From Harmothoe impar (taxonomy: Eukaryota > Annelida > Polychaeta > Phyllodocida > Polynoidae): a stretch of 64,000 bases of DNA. The stretch covers positions 40,874,675 to 40,938,674 of the forward strand of contig OX381705.1 of NCBI GenBank assembly GCA_947462335.1. Direction: 5' to 3'. Of the stretch, positions 37,710 to 50,123 are shown one piece after another. Under the pieces are notes generated by a model that made no database searches, had not been told where the DNA came from, and saw only the letters and a program-made list of their open reading frames with translations. The translations under genes and the position numbers were made by a program. Positions within the stretch are counted from its first letter, which is position 1; each line of letters opens with the position of its first letter.

Positions 37710-37892
37710 GGTATGCATGGAAGAATTGGCTTTTATATAGGGAATTGTCTTTGAAGCACGTGTACGTGATTTGGAAAGAGGACGGAGATGCCAGACCATA
37801 TTGGCCCTGCGTCTATGTATAATCCAACTATAGAGAGGAGTGCGTCTGAAAAAGTGATGCACCAATGGCTGCTGACGAATCCATAGCATTTA

Positions 37893-38188
37893 GGGAGTGA
37901 TCATTTTTTAACAACGGGGGGGGGGGGTGGTTTTCCGTGCGGAACACGCGAAAAAAATTTCACCCCCCCCCCCGGTCAACGGGTCGAAATTGTTTACCCC
38001 CCCCCCCCGGGTCGGAAATCGGCGTGCGCGCGGGCCCTTTGAAGCAAAGTAACGTGGGGCTTTTTGGCCCAAAACTGGTTACATTTTTTTGACCCCCCCA
38101 AGAGGGGTCCACATTTTTTACACCCCCCGGTCAAGGGGTCCAAATTTTTTTGCACCCCCCCCCCTGTTGATAAGAAATGATCACTCCC
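37893..38188. mobile_element. G/C-tract MITE with TTA duplication
   Basis: The left end GGGAGTGATCATTTTTTAAC pairs with the right end of which the complement reads GGGAGTGATCATTTCTTATC. TTA flanks both sides (37890-37892 and 38189-38191), as expected for a PIF/Harbinger-type 3-bp duplication. The interior is made of C or G runs and repeated GGTCAAGGGGTCCAAATTTTT-like words. It ends six bases from a candidate splice donor at 38196. Confidence 0.8.
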
Positions 38189-38196
38189 TTACTTAC

Positions 38197-38241
38197 CAGA
38201 AGTTGACCACCAAACCCTAGCATAGACAACCTCCCTTTGTC
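38197..38241 (-). CDS. Candidate 45-base exon with strong splice sites
   Basis: On the minus strand, acceptor TTCACCTCCTTTTTCAACAG and donor GTAAGTAAG are both near consensus. The 45 bases between are open on codon boundaries and encode DKGRLSMLGFGGQLL. The length, symmetric phase and splice quality support a real micro-exon. I cannot place it in a protein. The neighbouring MITE inserted within the downstream intron only a few bases from the donor. Confidence 0.4.
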
Positions 38242-39994
38242 CTGTTGAAAAAGGAGGTGAAGTAATATAGGAAACATGCCTTCTAATACAAGACAGTTAA
38301 TGTTACCAATTCTCAAGATCCACCGAAGATCCACTTAAACTCCCCCACTCCATTGATTCTGCTGGGATGCTACGCTGTTAGAATTAAGTAAATGTATAGC
38401 TGAGCAGTAGAATGTAATATAGTTTTGCAGTATATACTACGGTATTAGTGTACATTGGTAATAGAATCTACGGTTGGTTTAGAATATAAAAGGACGCATT
38501 TTTGGTTTCACTATTTACATTCGGGAACCCCTTTAAGGGGCAGAGAGTTAAACATTGTGCATTGGCCAGAGAGATAACATGCATATGCATGATCTCATTC
38601 AATTTCAGACGTAAAAAGTTCGCCCAGTCAATAATGGCAGTCGTGATAGATCAGATCTGTAATGATAGTTTATTAACCTACTCCTTCATCAACAATGCTC
38701 TTGCACGAAGCTATATCACATCAATGAGAGAATGACATGCTGCCATAATATGGTCACAGCCCCTTCGATTTTAGTTTATAAATGCAACTAATTAATGTAA
38801 CAATGCCGATTGCATTTGAAGTATTACCATCTATACATGCAGGTTTGGATGTAACTCGTTTTCATAGCAACCTCATCAACACTCGTTCTGATATTACCGT
38901 TAGTGATTCAGTCGCATATAGAACTGATTCCAATTCCACGTCCACAAAACCTATACTAATCAGAGAACCTGCTCCAAAACAACTCGATTAATTCTGTCAT
39001 CATAGTGGTGCCACAGTGAGGACGATTACTGTAACTGGCTGACCTCGTCAGACGTTTAAATGTTCACGGGAGATAATAAAAGCTGTGCCCTAACAAACTG
39101 AAGAGGCATCTCATACATCACCTGTACATTGTTTTTAGTTTTGTATTTAACATGTTTTATGTCCCTCCTCATATCATTGCTGCTGTTTATATGAGATGCA
39201 TTGTAGAAGGCTATCAAGTCATAAATAAATGAGATATATGGGGAGTCATAACGTAACATGACCCATGTGCTTAACATTCCTAATATATTAAAGAAACATT
39301 GGGGTGATTAGTATCTATAGGTGGTGTAGGTCAACGGAAACATAATACATGCACGTTCTGGAAAAGCACCTTCATTGAAAGACTAATATACTCCTTATCA
39401 TATATTATCAAGCATCAATGCAGCTCCTTCTGCCCAAGTACGTCATTCACCTCGGTTCGCCCGAATCATTGGATGTGTAGATTGCACTACCCACATACAA
39501 TCCAAATACTTACCAAGTTCTAGATTCCAATTTGGAGTGTAATGCGACTATAGAGAGCAGTAGGAGCCTTTCAAGTGGCAGTGGATGTTAGACTTTATAC
39601 TCGACATATTTTGTGGAGGTTGCGCCATTCATGGCGGTCTCTAGAGTATGCTCCAGCTTCAATGGAAAGTATTTATATGCATACCCGGGGAGGGTAAAAC
39701 TCTACGTGGGTGTTATATTCTACATACATCCTGGCCTTGCGCCATTATGTCAGCAACCATAGCTACTCTGCCAATGCAATCCACTCCATTTCCCATAGCC
39801 AAGTATTTCAGCACGATTTCAGACACCTGCTACTGCAGGATCATACGTTATTATTCCCTTATAGTAGAAAACAGTTGGCCCATGCACCTACTGATGCTTG
39901 AATTATCATACACTTAGTTATAGGCATGAATAACCCGTAGTAGTTTACTCCTATAGATGGCTTTATATTTATATAGCCTAAGTGTACATGTATA
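38242..39994. other. No supported gene
   Basis: AT-rich sequence. A 34-base minus-strand stretch at 39514-39547 has good splice-like borders (CTGCTCTCTATAG and GTAAGT) but is too short to support alone. No inverted repeat or RNA gene was seen. Confidence 0.4.
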
Positions 39995-40315
39995 CACAGA
40001 GAGAAGAAACAGAGTCAAAAGATAGTCCAGGCTTGCCTCCAGAATGATCCCTTTTATGACTCTCTTTCTGACTCTATTGATGGAAGAGAGTCAGTATATT
40101 ACAAGGGAATCATGTGACTCCCCTATAAGAGAGTCTTGTTTTGCCTCCAAAGTGACTCCCCACCACAAACAGAGTCTGGGCCATACTGCAACTAGGCACA
40201 ATGATTCAAATGCAAAGAGAGTCATTGAACCGTGATTCCCTTTATAGAGAGGGTCATCGAAGGATGCCTCCTTTCGAATAGAGAGTCACATTGGTAATTC
40301 CTATCCCCTTCCCCT
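39995..40315. repeat. AGAGTCA-rich remnant of the CACAGAG family
   Basis: It starts TATACACAGAGAG, like the left ends of 20584 and 43531, and contains at least six AGAGTCA/TGACTCT words. No matching right end is clear, so this is a decayed or one-ended copy. Confidence 0.45.
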
Positions 40316-42406
40316 CTATATAACCATTCTCAGCACTGCATTGGTGAGAAGCAGTATCCCTCAGGAAAAACGTAACCATATCCATTTGCTTCTATTTTGA
40401 GGAGAGGGATGAATTATTCAATCCTGTAGACATATTAAGATAACAGCCATCTCCCTCTATACTCGACATCTAAAGTATAAATTCATTCAATGAGCCACAT
40501 TCCGCCAGGAGCGCCCCTGTATAGACCACCCTGCTACATGGGGCTACCCTGGGCGGGTCAAGCTATGCCATATGGGGTCAGTTTACGTATCACACGGTCT
40601 GATACGTCACTGCATCGCATGGCTTCCTGGCGTATTATCCGTTACTGGTGACATGATCCACCCGGGGATATTTACATGTATATAGGCCAGTGATAGCAGG
40701 GCAAACTGTCAAATAGTTGGAATATCAATTTGGAGTTCATGGCATCCCGATCGTTGCTCCGTAAGAGTTATCGGCAAGGCCTGTACACCTGCATGCAAAA
40801 ATAAGTTGTATGACATTTTCGTTTGTTCTAGTATACTGTATGTTACAGCAACAAAGTTTGATTTGCATAGGTTTTATACAAAAGAATATTTTCTCATGAA
40901 GAACCTTTTGTTTATTTTAGAGACAACCGTTTTTATTTCCTGCCAATGCAAGGAATCATTCATTAGGTATACATGTAGTACATTGCTTTCTGGGTATCAT
41001 AATCAATTTTGGTAATAATATACTAATCTCCAAAGACGCACTTACTCTGTGCTGATACAAATATGAAATACAGTATTTGGGTACTTGTCTTGAGTTCCCT
41101 ACAGCATTCTGTTATAATAGATATGGTATAAGTGAGTCGGTGTATACGTGTTATAAGCTGGGGTTATAAGCCAAGGACAGGGTGATTGTTCAAGGTGCCA
41201 ACCGAGGCCGATTACCATTTTCCAAGGATTATAACACTTATGCAGCTACTCATGTGTATCCATATCTGACATACACCTCGTGATTGCGTTGTGCTTGCTT
41301 TGTACATCCTATACAGACTGGCAGTTTTCTTTTGTTCTCTCAGCCAACCGTGGTATAAATATTACCACATAGTTATTAAGAATTACATTTATTCTGAGCC
41401 TTTAGTATCTATATTGTTAGGGTGAGGAGCAGGTGTTATCAGGCACATGTTTCCTCAACCAGTTCACCTGGTACATTGTCCCTGCAAATGAATAGTACAA
41501 CATGAACAAAATGTGTCTATTAAGACCAGACAGCAGAATATGTGTTCAGGAGAATTGTCCGTTCATGAAGATTTATTCCATCCCGGCCATCATCAATAAA
41601 CAATAAACTGCTCAGACGGAGACAGCTCCTTAATGTACCTCCCTAAGGCCTACCTTTTTATTTGAGGGTTGTATCTCGGGCTGCCATTTCATGGGCCTCG
41701 GCCACCCAAAAAGAGCCGCTAGCACATGCCTAGTCCCATCTCCAGCTCCAAACCCGATTTCTGTAATTGCTGAGGCATACTTGCGTGCCTACTTTTATGG
41801 GGCTGGGGTCAGCTGGGCGGGCTGGATGGATGGAGGGCCGGTTAGATAGAAACTGATGGGGCGCGTAGTGTCTCAGGATTCGTTTACATCGGCCCTGTTT
41901 TATATGCAGTGCCGTCTGTTTTCAAACCAGCACAGCGTGACATGCCTGCTGAAAAGGTCACAGTAGGTCAACACCCTTTTTACGTATCATATTTCCAACA
42001 GTTGGCAATAGTCTATAGGGTTAATTGTCCATATGTTGGAGGTCTCTTCAGTTATGTACGAGTCAGGGAGATGCATATCTACAAAACGGCATGTTTCATA
42101 TATTGTACATTTAGAATCAGAATTTGCCCATCTTCTGTAGATGAACATTCTTGGAAATAAGATAATATTAAATGATGGCCCGTACGCAAAAGTATGTCAT
42201 AGATAATACCTAACTTTGTACATTGTTATTATTACTATTACGAGGTGTAAATTAGAGTACTTTAATAACTAGAATTAGTTTATGGATTATTTTTCATACT
42301 ATACGGTATCATGATGATATTACGATGTAGCCATTGGAAATACACTAGGATATATAGAGTATACACAAATCAATTATAGGTACCACGAAGATATGTCACT
42401 AGTATC
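40316..42406. other. No supported gene
   Basis: Mostly AT-rich sequence. The stretch 41640-41870 is GC-richer and lacks repeats; it could be conserved regulatory DNA, but I see no motif that proves it. Confidence 0.4.
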
Positions 42407-42797
42407 CGAGACAGCATTGGTCGCTGGGGCCCATATGTGTTTTACTTGGGCCAGCTGGGTTTGCCCATATCTGGGTTATGGTCCTTTTTGTCCAGGGCTA
42501 TAAGTGGTAGCCCAGATGGGCCAGCTCAGGAACACTTTTCTTTTCATAAATACATTGTAAATATTTCAGAACATGCTGACATCTGATTTTGCTCCAGAAA
42601 TCACCATTTATTGTACATTCTTATAGTTTGTGCTAAAGTGGAATAAATCTGGGTTCAGGCTGGGCACTTCGAATCTGGGCTGACCCATCTGGGCTCCCAG
42701 GTATAGGCCTGGACAAAAAGGACCATAACACAGATATGGGCAAATCAGCTTGCCCAAGTAAAACACATATGGGTCGCATTAAACAATGTTGACTGGG
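42407..42797. mobile_element. Foldback element with ATCTGGGTTATGGTCC arms, copy 1
   Basis: The left arm contains CCCATATGTGTTTTACTTGG and TGCCCATATCTGGGTTATGG. The right arm contains their complements (CCATAACACAGATATGGGCA and CAAGTAAAACACATATGGG). Ends are near CAGCATTGGTCGCTGGGG and CAATGTTGACTGGG. The copy at 55898-56281 is better preserved. Confidence 0.75.
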
Positions 42798-42856
42798 ATT
42801 CATTTTAAATTGAAGCCTATTTATAGATGTGAAGCCTACTTATAGATGTTAACTAT

Positions 42857-42987
42857 CCCAGCTAACAGAAATACGTTATTCTACGTCAAAATAACGTTTT
42901 TAACGTTATATGCCGTGTTGCCGCAATAAGGAGCCATAGAGAAACGTTTTATAACGTTGTATAACGTTATTTATTTTGTCTACTTGG
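42857..42987. mobile_element. ACGTTATA-rich MITE, complete copy
   Basis: Ends CCCAGCTAACAGAAATACGT and the complement of the right end CCAAGTAGACAAAATAAATA are loosely inverted. The interior is built of AACGTT and ATAACGTT words. An interrupted copy flanks the giant element (51073-51138 and 56282-56340). Confidence 0.65.
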
Positions 42988-43530
42988 ATATGTCCCTCCA
43001 TGCACTGATTGCCACGCCCCTATATGGTGATCAATTGCCAACGGCCGTGCACTCTTTGGCAGCAAGCAAAAAGATGCCGATTGTTGTGACGAAATTGTGT
43101 ACATGAACTTTTGGTAACAAAAGTTTAATGAATTATACAGATGTCATAGAATACATATGATGTAGACCTTATTCAAAGAAATTTGATACCGGTCAGATAG
43201 TCACTAGAGAAAATGACAATTGACCAAATCAATTGTATGGGGGACAGACCGAGTTATCCTAATAGAATCAGCTGGAAAAGAATGGGTAGCCAATATTTCC
43301 TGTGGCTACGGAAGACACACATAGAAAAAGATGGCTATCATGATGGTATGAATGTGCTGTACGAAATTGGAACAATAACACTCTGCCCTATTCTCATTAA
43401 ATCACCTTATTGTCAGTACTATTTGTTTTGTTTTAGATTACGACCAAACTCGATTTATTACTATACATGTAAATGTCCATGAACTGTGATTGTTAACCTC
43501 TAACGGCCTGCTGTCATTGCTATATACCTA

Positions 43531-44680
43531 CACAGAGGAAAGTGTGAGAGTCAGCTGGACTCTCATACCACAGTCAGGCATTTGTCGCCAAAACCACACT
43601 CTTGTGAAGTCAGGCTCACTTTGATTGTATAAAGAGGGTGCGCATTGTACACTGAAAACTTAGGCATATTTGAAACTCATCACTACTGATGAGGTCTGGT
43701 CATCACGGTGATGACCAAAAGTCATCATCTTGATTACAATACTTGCCACTAGAGGGCCCCACTAGGCAATAATGGAATATGCAGTACCTACTCCAGGCCA
43801 TTCACTGATTTTTATCTATATTAACTATGATAATAGAAACTTATGAAGTGAAATATATGAAGAATATTATCACGTCAGAAAGTTCTGAGCAAAATTCTCT
43901 AAAGCACACATGTTTGTTTACGTGGACACCTTTTTTGTCAGTTACTATACATATCTATGGCTTATTGGACTTGCTATGCTGGTAGCAGTGCTCTCACTTA
44001 AGGTCTGATGACAGGAGCAGGGGATAATCATAAAATTATTAGGGATAAACACCTTGTTGTACAGAAAAATAAGTTACAAGAAATGAATCATAGAGGATGA
44101 CTTAGTCATGACATTGATGACCTGGGTTATCATTTTGACTAGCACTGCATAATCTCTAGTTAGGTCAACATCTCTAATTAGGTCAGATAAGTAATCACGG
44201 TGATGACTCAGAGTCATCACATATGATGGCCCTAGTGATGACCAAGTAATCACCACGGACACAATTACGGTGATGACTAAAAGTCATCACCCCTGATAAC
44301 TTTTTTCCCTATAGAGTTTTCAGTGTATGACCTTCATGCTAATGTGAGTCCAGCATTGCCAGACTTTCTCTCCAAACAGGGTCCACCAATGCGCTTTGGC
44401 TTGAAAGTCAGGACTCTCTATGACTGGCCCTGGTCACATTGCCTGCCTGCGGAAAGAAAGTTAGGCTGACTCTGCTATGAAGAACTGTCTGGCCTGACTG
44501 TCATTCAAGGATCAGGCTAACTCTCAACAGGGAGTAACATTATGTTACCACTAAAGGAGGCTCTACACTCGGCCTGACTGTTGTTTAATGGAAGTGAAAG
44601 TCTTACTGACTCTCTCACCTGAGTCAGGCAGTGCCTGACCTTGGGGAGAGTCCAGCTGACGCTCAATTTTTATCTCTGTG
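43531..44680. mobile_element. CACAGAG-end TIR element (outer), TA duplication
   Basis: The left end CACAGAGGAAAGTGTGAGAG and TCAGCTGGACTCTC pair with the right end GAGAGTCCAGCTGACGCTCA and TATCTCTGTG. TA lies on both sides (43529-43530 and 44681-44682). The interior has repeated GTCAGGC and GCCTGACT words. A second element, 43650-44325, sits inside it. No transposase is visible. Confidence 0.8.
43650..44325. mobile_element. CACTGAAAACT TIR element nested in 43531-44680
   Basis: The left end CACTGAAAACTTAGG pairs with the right end CTATAGAGTTTTCAGTG. TA flanks both sides (43648-43649 and 44326-44327). The interior carries CACGGTGATGAC and GTCATCAC words as small palindromes. It inserted into the outer element, so it is younger. 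Confidence 0.8.
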
Positions 44681-44689
44681 TACACGTGT

Positions 44690-46489
44690 ACTACAGTCAT
44701 AATGTGAATGCATACATCATGTATATATCTGGTGGCACGGTCAATATTACAATTATTCGGAATTCAGATCTGATACATACAGATATTAATAGTCCCCTCA
44801 GAAGTGGAAGGTCGAGCAGATTATTCCCTACAAGTGGTGGGGCGGTGCTCGCGGCTCTATCTATATCTACGGACTTAGGACCAATTGGTGACCCAGACAC
44901 CAACCAGTGACCATGGGCCAACTCAATCTTCCATATATAGACATATCCTCTGTGTATCTCTTAATACCAATCTCACACAGCAGAGCCAAGGACGTACAAT
45001 ACCCAACTGCTGCCAAACCCGCCCGTCTTGATGATTCAGCGCAGTGCACGGGTCTATATCTACTCAGCCCTCTGTCTGCATACATGGGCGTGTTCCTGTT
45101 TACTATATACGACCCCCTCCAGTTGTACTTAGGCTTCTGCCCCCCCCCCCCCCCCCATAATGTGCATTTAGATTATACACTGCATGCGTAAGATCATTTG
45201 CACGCATGCTTTTGCTTCTGTGACATCCTGAAGCCTCCACTGTTCTGTCATGTAAGTTAATCTCTCACAACATAAACACGCCATATATGCGTTATGAAGC
45301 CAGGCATCTAAAAGAAATTTAAAGCCCAAGATAACACCTCTCTTTCAACCACTTTACACTTCTTAACTGCTACGCACATCCCCCAACCCACAGATGTATT
45401 AAGGAAGCAGAGTGAATGTGCTTTGTGCTATTGCTGCTGATAGACCAAGTCCCAGGCGGGTGGGACGGGTGTCTTCTAGAGCCCCGAGGTGCACGAGGTC
45501 TGAGTAATTGAGTCACCCTCTGGAGGCTGCAGCCTTATCTATGTCAGATACTGTATATTCCCATCACGTGCCATAGAGACGGCTATGTATGCAGATATGC
45601 ATATGAAGACAAGATACTCAATTACAAGCAGTGGTATATCTATAAGTGTTTCAAACTTCTGTAAGTTGGATTACTATTAGAATCACAATTGTCTGTGAGA
45701 CCACGAGAGCAAATCAATATTTCGCCCATAGGATGGGTTCTATACTGCAATTGTACGAATGCCATTCTTCATTGGCTATGCTCTTTCTAGGTGTATTCCT
45801 CTTATTTGTGTACACGTCTAGCTGGCACCAGTGCACCAGGAGTTCTCCTGTGGCGGCTCCCTATTTGCCGTGTTTGTTTGTTTGTTTATGGCTGACAGCT
45901 ACTCCATGATGTTAATATCGGTATCAGCTTGAGTGGCCTTTTTTTTTTTTTTTTTACAAAGTTTAGGAGTCAAACTACCCTTGCTTCAACCATCGACTAT
46001 TTCATATTTCCTTCTTCACATTTTATTTTTCTGGGGTATTGAGCTCCTAAGTAGTAATCCAACCCCTCTCCATGATCCCACTTCCCCTTTCCTTGTTAGG
46101 TGGAGAAGGATATGGTTAGAGCTGTGCAGGACCTTGACTGTGCAGTGGACAGAAGACGGGTCCAGTTCCTTCATTAGCAGCCACACCCGGAGATACGTCA
46201 CGACATGGTGACGTGCACATGACGATAACGTCGTCATGGTGACGTTGATACTGCCCAACTGGACATGTGGGAGTTTGATGAATCCTTTTTACCAGTTGAT
46301 ATTTGACCCATGTCTAGTCTTTCAGCAGTATTCCTATATCGATCTCTAGAACTCTCTAGGCAGATTTGTGTACTAGCTTCTGCTTATAGATTGTAATTGT
46401 AATGATACGAGACATTTATCGATGTCTCATAGTGGTTAATTCATGATAATTATGAATTCCAGTCACATTGTGATGGGGGTAGACCCCTA
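44690..46489. other. No supported gene
   Basis: A 16-C run lies near 45141-45156 and a 19-T run near 45939-45957. GC-richer patches at 45460-45530 and 46050-46190 have no paired splice sites. ORFs here are not protein-like. Confidence 0.4.
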
Positions 46490-46705
46490 AAATCGACAGG
46501 GCGACATGGCTGTTTCTTAAAGTCGACAGGTGACATGGAGCTTAGTGACAAGCGACAGGAGAAATAAAAAAATAGTGACAAGGGACATGAGCATTTCTTA
46601 AAATCGACAGGGGACATGGGGATTTCTTAAAATCGACAGGAGGAATAGAAAGATAGTGACAAAGGACATGGGCATTTCTTAAAATCGACAGGCGACATGG
46701 GGACC
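46490..46705. repeat. Tandem-like AAAATCGACAGGGGACATGG repeats
   Basis: TTTCTTAAAATCGACAGG occurs three to five times with GGCGACATGG or AGTGACAAGGGACATG between. Related words lie at 8550-8650 and 35165-35285, so this is a dispersed family with a local tandem block. Confidence 0.7.
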
Positions 46706-46891
46706 CCCCATCTATACCCCCATTGTGCCCTGATCAAATGTTCTATTCGTGTATGTGATAAATCCTCAGAATAGATCAGAAATCCAGGAAAGATGGACAG
46801 ATTTAATCAATCACTCTGCTTATGGATTATATATATAACTTGAATCCCTATATAGCATCAATCAATCATAGGAATAGACTAATGTGTGCGT

Positions 46892-47293
46892 GGCACCCCC
46901 GGGGGGGGGTACTCAGATCTGAAATGACTACCCACCTCCAAACGCCCCACGGAAGCGGTAGCGGTGGATCTCAAAATTAGGGGGCGGTGACTCGCAGCAC
47001 CCTTGAATATAGGGGACGGTAACTCTGGAAAAGGCGTAATTATAGGGTATAAATGGTAAAATGCAAAGAGAACAACTATTATCCATGTCTACTTTGCTAG
47101 TTCCATCAGAAAATAAAGGTTGAATTTCATGGGTCCCTGAAATAACAGGGGCGGTGGCTGATCTGTAAGGAATCAGAGGGCGGTCACCTGCATTCATGAG
47201 GGCGGTGGTTTGGCAACCCCTGATTTTAGGCGGGCGGTAGTTTGGCAGTCGGCGGTTACCGTCATAGAGGGAGTAGCCCCCCCGGAGTGGCAC
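46892..47293. mobile_element. C/G-tract TIR element with GGGCGGT words
   Basis: Left GGCACCCCCGGGGGGGGGTA and the complement of the right end GTGCCACTCCGGGGGGGCTA match imperfectly, each followed by CTC. Inside, GGGCGGT(G/A) recurs at least six times. A similar design with TGACCGCCCC words is at 58806-59285. Confidence 0.65.
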
Positions 47294-48523
47294 CGTGCCT
47301 GAGAGTGAGAACGGTTGGCCCAGTGCACCCCCCCCCCCAAACATCATCATGTGTGAAGCTGGCAATGAATTTATATGCCTTAGCATCAAAGCGTCAATAA
47401 TAATTAGTTCATGAACAATACTGCTGTTATACGATATGATGTTGGGCAATATTTATGTCCCGTTGACGTGTGCACATGTTTATCATACAATGCACCATAG
47501 CGGTGTTGGCTGCCCCAAGCAGTGTGTGTGGTGATGTAGATGGTAGCACATTAGAGAGTATCTGATTGGTGAGTGAGTGATGGCCGTCACAGGGGTGGGA
47601 GGTGAGGACCCATCATCAATCAGTGACAATTGTATCGGAGATACTCTGCGGTTCTGTATGCATTTATATATAGTATTCCTAAAGTTAAACAGTTCATTAT
47701 CGATTAGATATTGGATTTGTATTACATGTATATTTATGTCAGCAATCCTTGCACATCCTTGGCATCCCATTCTCATTCAAAAGGAAAATGTGGAAAGGAG
47801 AAGAATATTTATCAAAGACCAACTATTGATTTATGAGTTTGTTCAACCTCAACTTTAAGTGGCATGTAGTTAAAATAGACTATAAATTGATGGTGATAAA
47901 CATGTACCTCTTCTAAATGCTGGTTTTAATACCATACTTTTACAGACCTCATACTATTTCACGATGACACATCTCTTTTCAATGTGATGTCATTATACAT
48001 GGTGGTGTATGTTATTGATTTCCTAAGTTCAAAAGAAGAGTCCTTCTCCCGAGTGGTGCTCCCACCCCTACATCCCCAACCCTCTAATTACCGAGCCTCC
48101 TGCATGCTAGGTGGCATTAAGCATCGGGCCATCAGACTTATAATTAAGTCGTCGAGGTGCACTCATGGGCAGGAGCTGTTGATAAAATGAGGTGTACACT
48201 ACCCTTCAATAATATGAGTAATTCGGGCTGTGTTTACAGACTGTAACCAAAGGGAAATTATTGCAAATGCATTTACCCCGTGACATGTGTGTCTTGCTAT
48301 AGAGAGCGAATGGTGAGATTCGCTGGGGATAAAAACAACCTTTGAACAAGGATTTGTGTAAACGAGACCAATCAAGACAATGCAGCTGTGGGTAATGATT
48401 AATATGGCAACGTCAAAGAGAACATGACCTCACTAACAGTAATCTAGGAACTACAAATAGACTAAAGTGGCACATGGGGTTGCTGAAATTGCGTCCGATG
48501 TAATTATGTATTGAATATTTCAG

Positions 48524-48673
48524 GTTAATGCTCTCACAGTACCAGGTCTCTGGGCTATCCTCCAGTACGTGAGGGGAAAGAGGCATTTCCAGTTGCTAGC
48601 AGCTGAGACTCTCAGGACAATCACCAATCTCCTAAATAAGAACGTCCATAGTGCCAACCAGATCCAACATTGA
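48524..48673 (+). CDS. Candidate terminal exon, helical protein
   Basis: The acceptor TATTGAATATTTCAG is followed by 49 codons in phase and a TGA. The peptide VNALTVPGLWAILQYVRGKR continues HFQLLAAETLRTITNLLNKN and ends VHSANQIQH. It is clearly protein-like, alpha-helical and leucine-rich, in the style of armadillo or HEAT-like repeat helices, but I do not recognise the family. No donor follows before the stop, so it would be a last exon or an exon broken by a stop. The reverse-strand open frame over it is a shadow. Confidence 0.45.
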   Translation, partial: VNALTVPGLWAILQYVRGKRHFQLLAAETLRTITNLLNKNVHSANQIQH

Positions 48674-49971
48674 TTTGGGCGCTGGCCCCAGGACTCACCA
48701 GGCATAGATGTTTTCCCCCTCTCGTTGCAATTACAAGGTCGACTTGAGAGAACTTAAATCCATTCCGGGACACTGAATTACAACCCGGGGAATTTGTATA
48801 GACTATACAGGCCCAGAGGAGACATCAAGTGGGACTGCCGACACAGTATATGAAATACCATGGAGTGTATGGAGAGATAAAACTCCAGTGCATCCATTGT
48901 CAACAAAGCCAATGCCAATACACACTGTGTTCAGGCTCGCGGGAATATGTCCATATTTCCGACACAATAATTGCTAGCTACTTGTCTGGCTAGTGTAAAA
49001 TTGGTTCATTAAAGTTTCAAAATTGACCATTGTGGTTGGTCTATACATTGATATCTGCTCTGTGCAGACGGTTGTTTGATTCATACCATGTTGCAGTGTG
49101 GATGGGTTCCTTATGTAATACCTTATACTGGTAGTTTATGAAACGATAGAAGAGTGTCCTTCAGACTTGACCCATTGTCTACTCTCAGATTGACATGTCC
49201 ACAAATGCGCCAGACGTTGTCCTAGGCTCCAGTGTTGAAGCCCATTCAACAGGTCAAGAGCTGAAAGTGATAGAAGAATACCAACACATGATACTCTCAA
49301 ACATCAAAGGAAGGAGTCGGCCTAACTGACTAATGTCATATTACAGGAATTTGATGACATGTCCTGACTCCTCGACCAACTCTCAGTGTGACACCACATG
49401 GCCCCAGGGTGGGGTTACAACCCCTGCACAGTGGGTGACTCCTAAAGTAACAATGTTCTAGGGGTGAAGTTGCGTGTCTATACAATTTAGGCACAACCCT
49501 CGGACCATCTCCCTTTCACAACAGTATATAGCCGTCTCTTGTTAAAATAAAAGCGGTTTTAGCTGTTAAAGCCGGGGTGATAAATGAACAATTCAGTCAC
49601 TAGGGCAAAGCCCCAGGCATTGGGTATATGCCTTTGAAAACGGATACCTATACTGCTAGAACATAACCTTATGTCACTGCCAATACCAATGCTCATAGCC
49701 TTCCCTGCAGTGGGCCTTGCATGTATCCCACCTCACATAGCTCCTCCCTCAGCTTCTCAACACTTGGTAGCATTCACTGTAAAACACGGTTGATTGTACA
49801 CATAACACTGGCGCACAAAGCCTATGATGATTTCCCACTGACATGTTGGATTCACATAATGCTGCTTACGCCCATTAAGCTGGAGGCATGTACAGGCTAA
49901 CAGCGGCTGTGTGCTGATCCCCGCATGGTATCCTCTTACATACAGGGGTTCTCACTGGTGACATGTCCTAC
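48674..49971. other. No supported gene
   Basis: Possible 3' flank of the 48524-48673 exon. The only AATAAA in this strand is near 49545 (AAAATAAAAGCG), rather far away. Otherwise featureless. Confidence 0.35.
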
Positions 49972-50123
49972 CTGAGCCACCCAGTAAACAACTGCTCTGT
50001 ACCTGCACCAAGGGGGTGTCGGTATCTAGTGGCGCTTTATTTAAACCACCCGTAGTGACCTTCGACGATTTATTAACCATGGCTTTCTCCGTTGCCAGCG
50101 GGCGGGCCATGGGGCGGGTGTAG
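49972..50123 (-). CDS. Candidate internal exon, unknown gene
   Basis: On the minus strand an acceptor (CACTCACCGACACCCACAG) is followed by an open frame: YTRPMARPLATEKAMVNKSS, then KVTTGGLNKAPLDTDTPLVQ. Two donors are possible: GTACAG after base 50003, on a codon boundary, or GTAGGA after 49972, which adds SSCLLGGS. The composition is protein-like, basic and Thr-rich, perhaps a disordered segment. No family was recognised. Confidence 0.35.

Noticed and set aside
39514..39547. 34-base minus-strand stretch with good splice-like borders
   Set aside because: Too short to judge coding content and no neighbouring exon.
46928..47449. Minus-strand 173-codon frame
   Set aside because: It covers the C/G-tract TIR element and reads its GGGCGGT repeats; not a gene.
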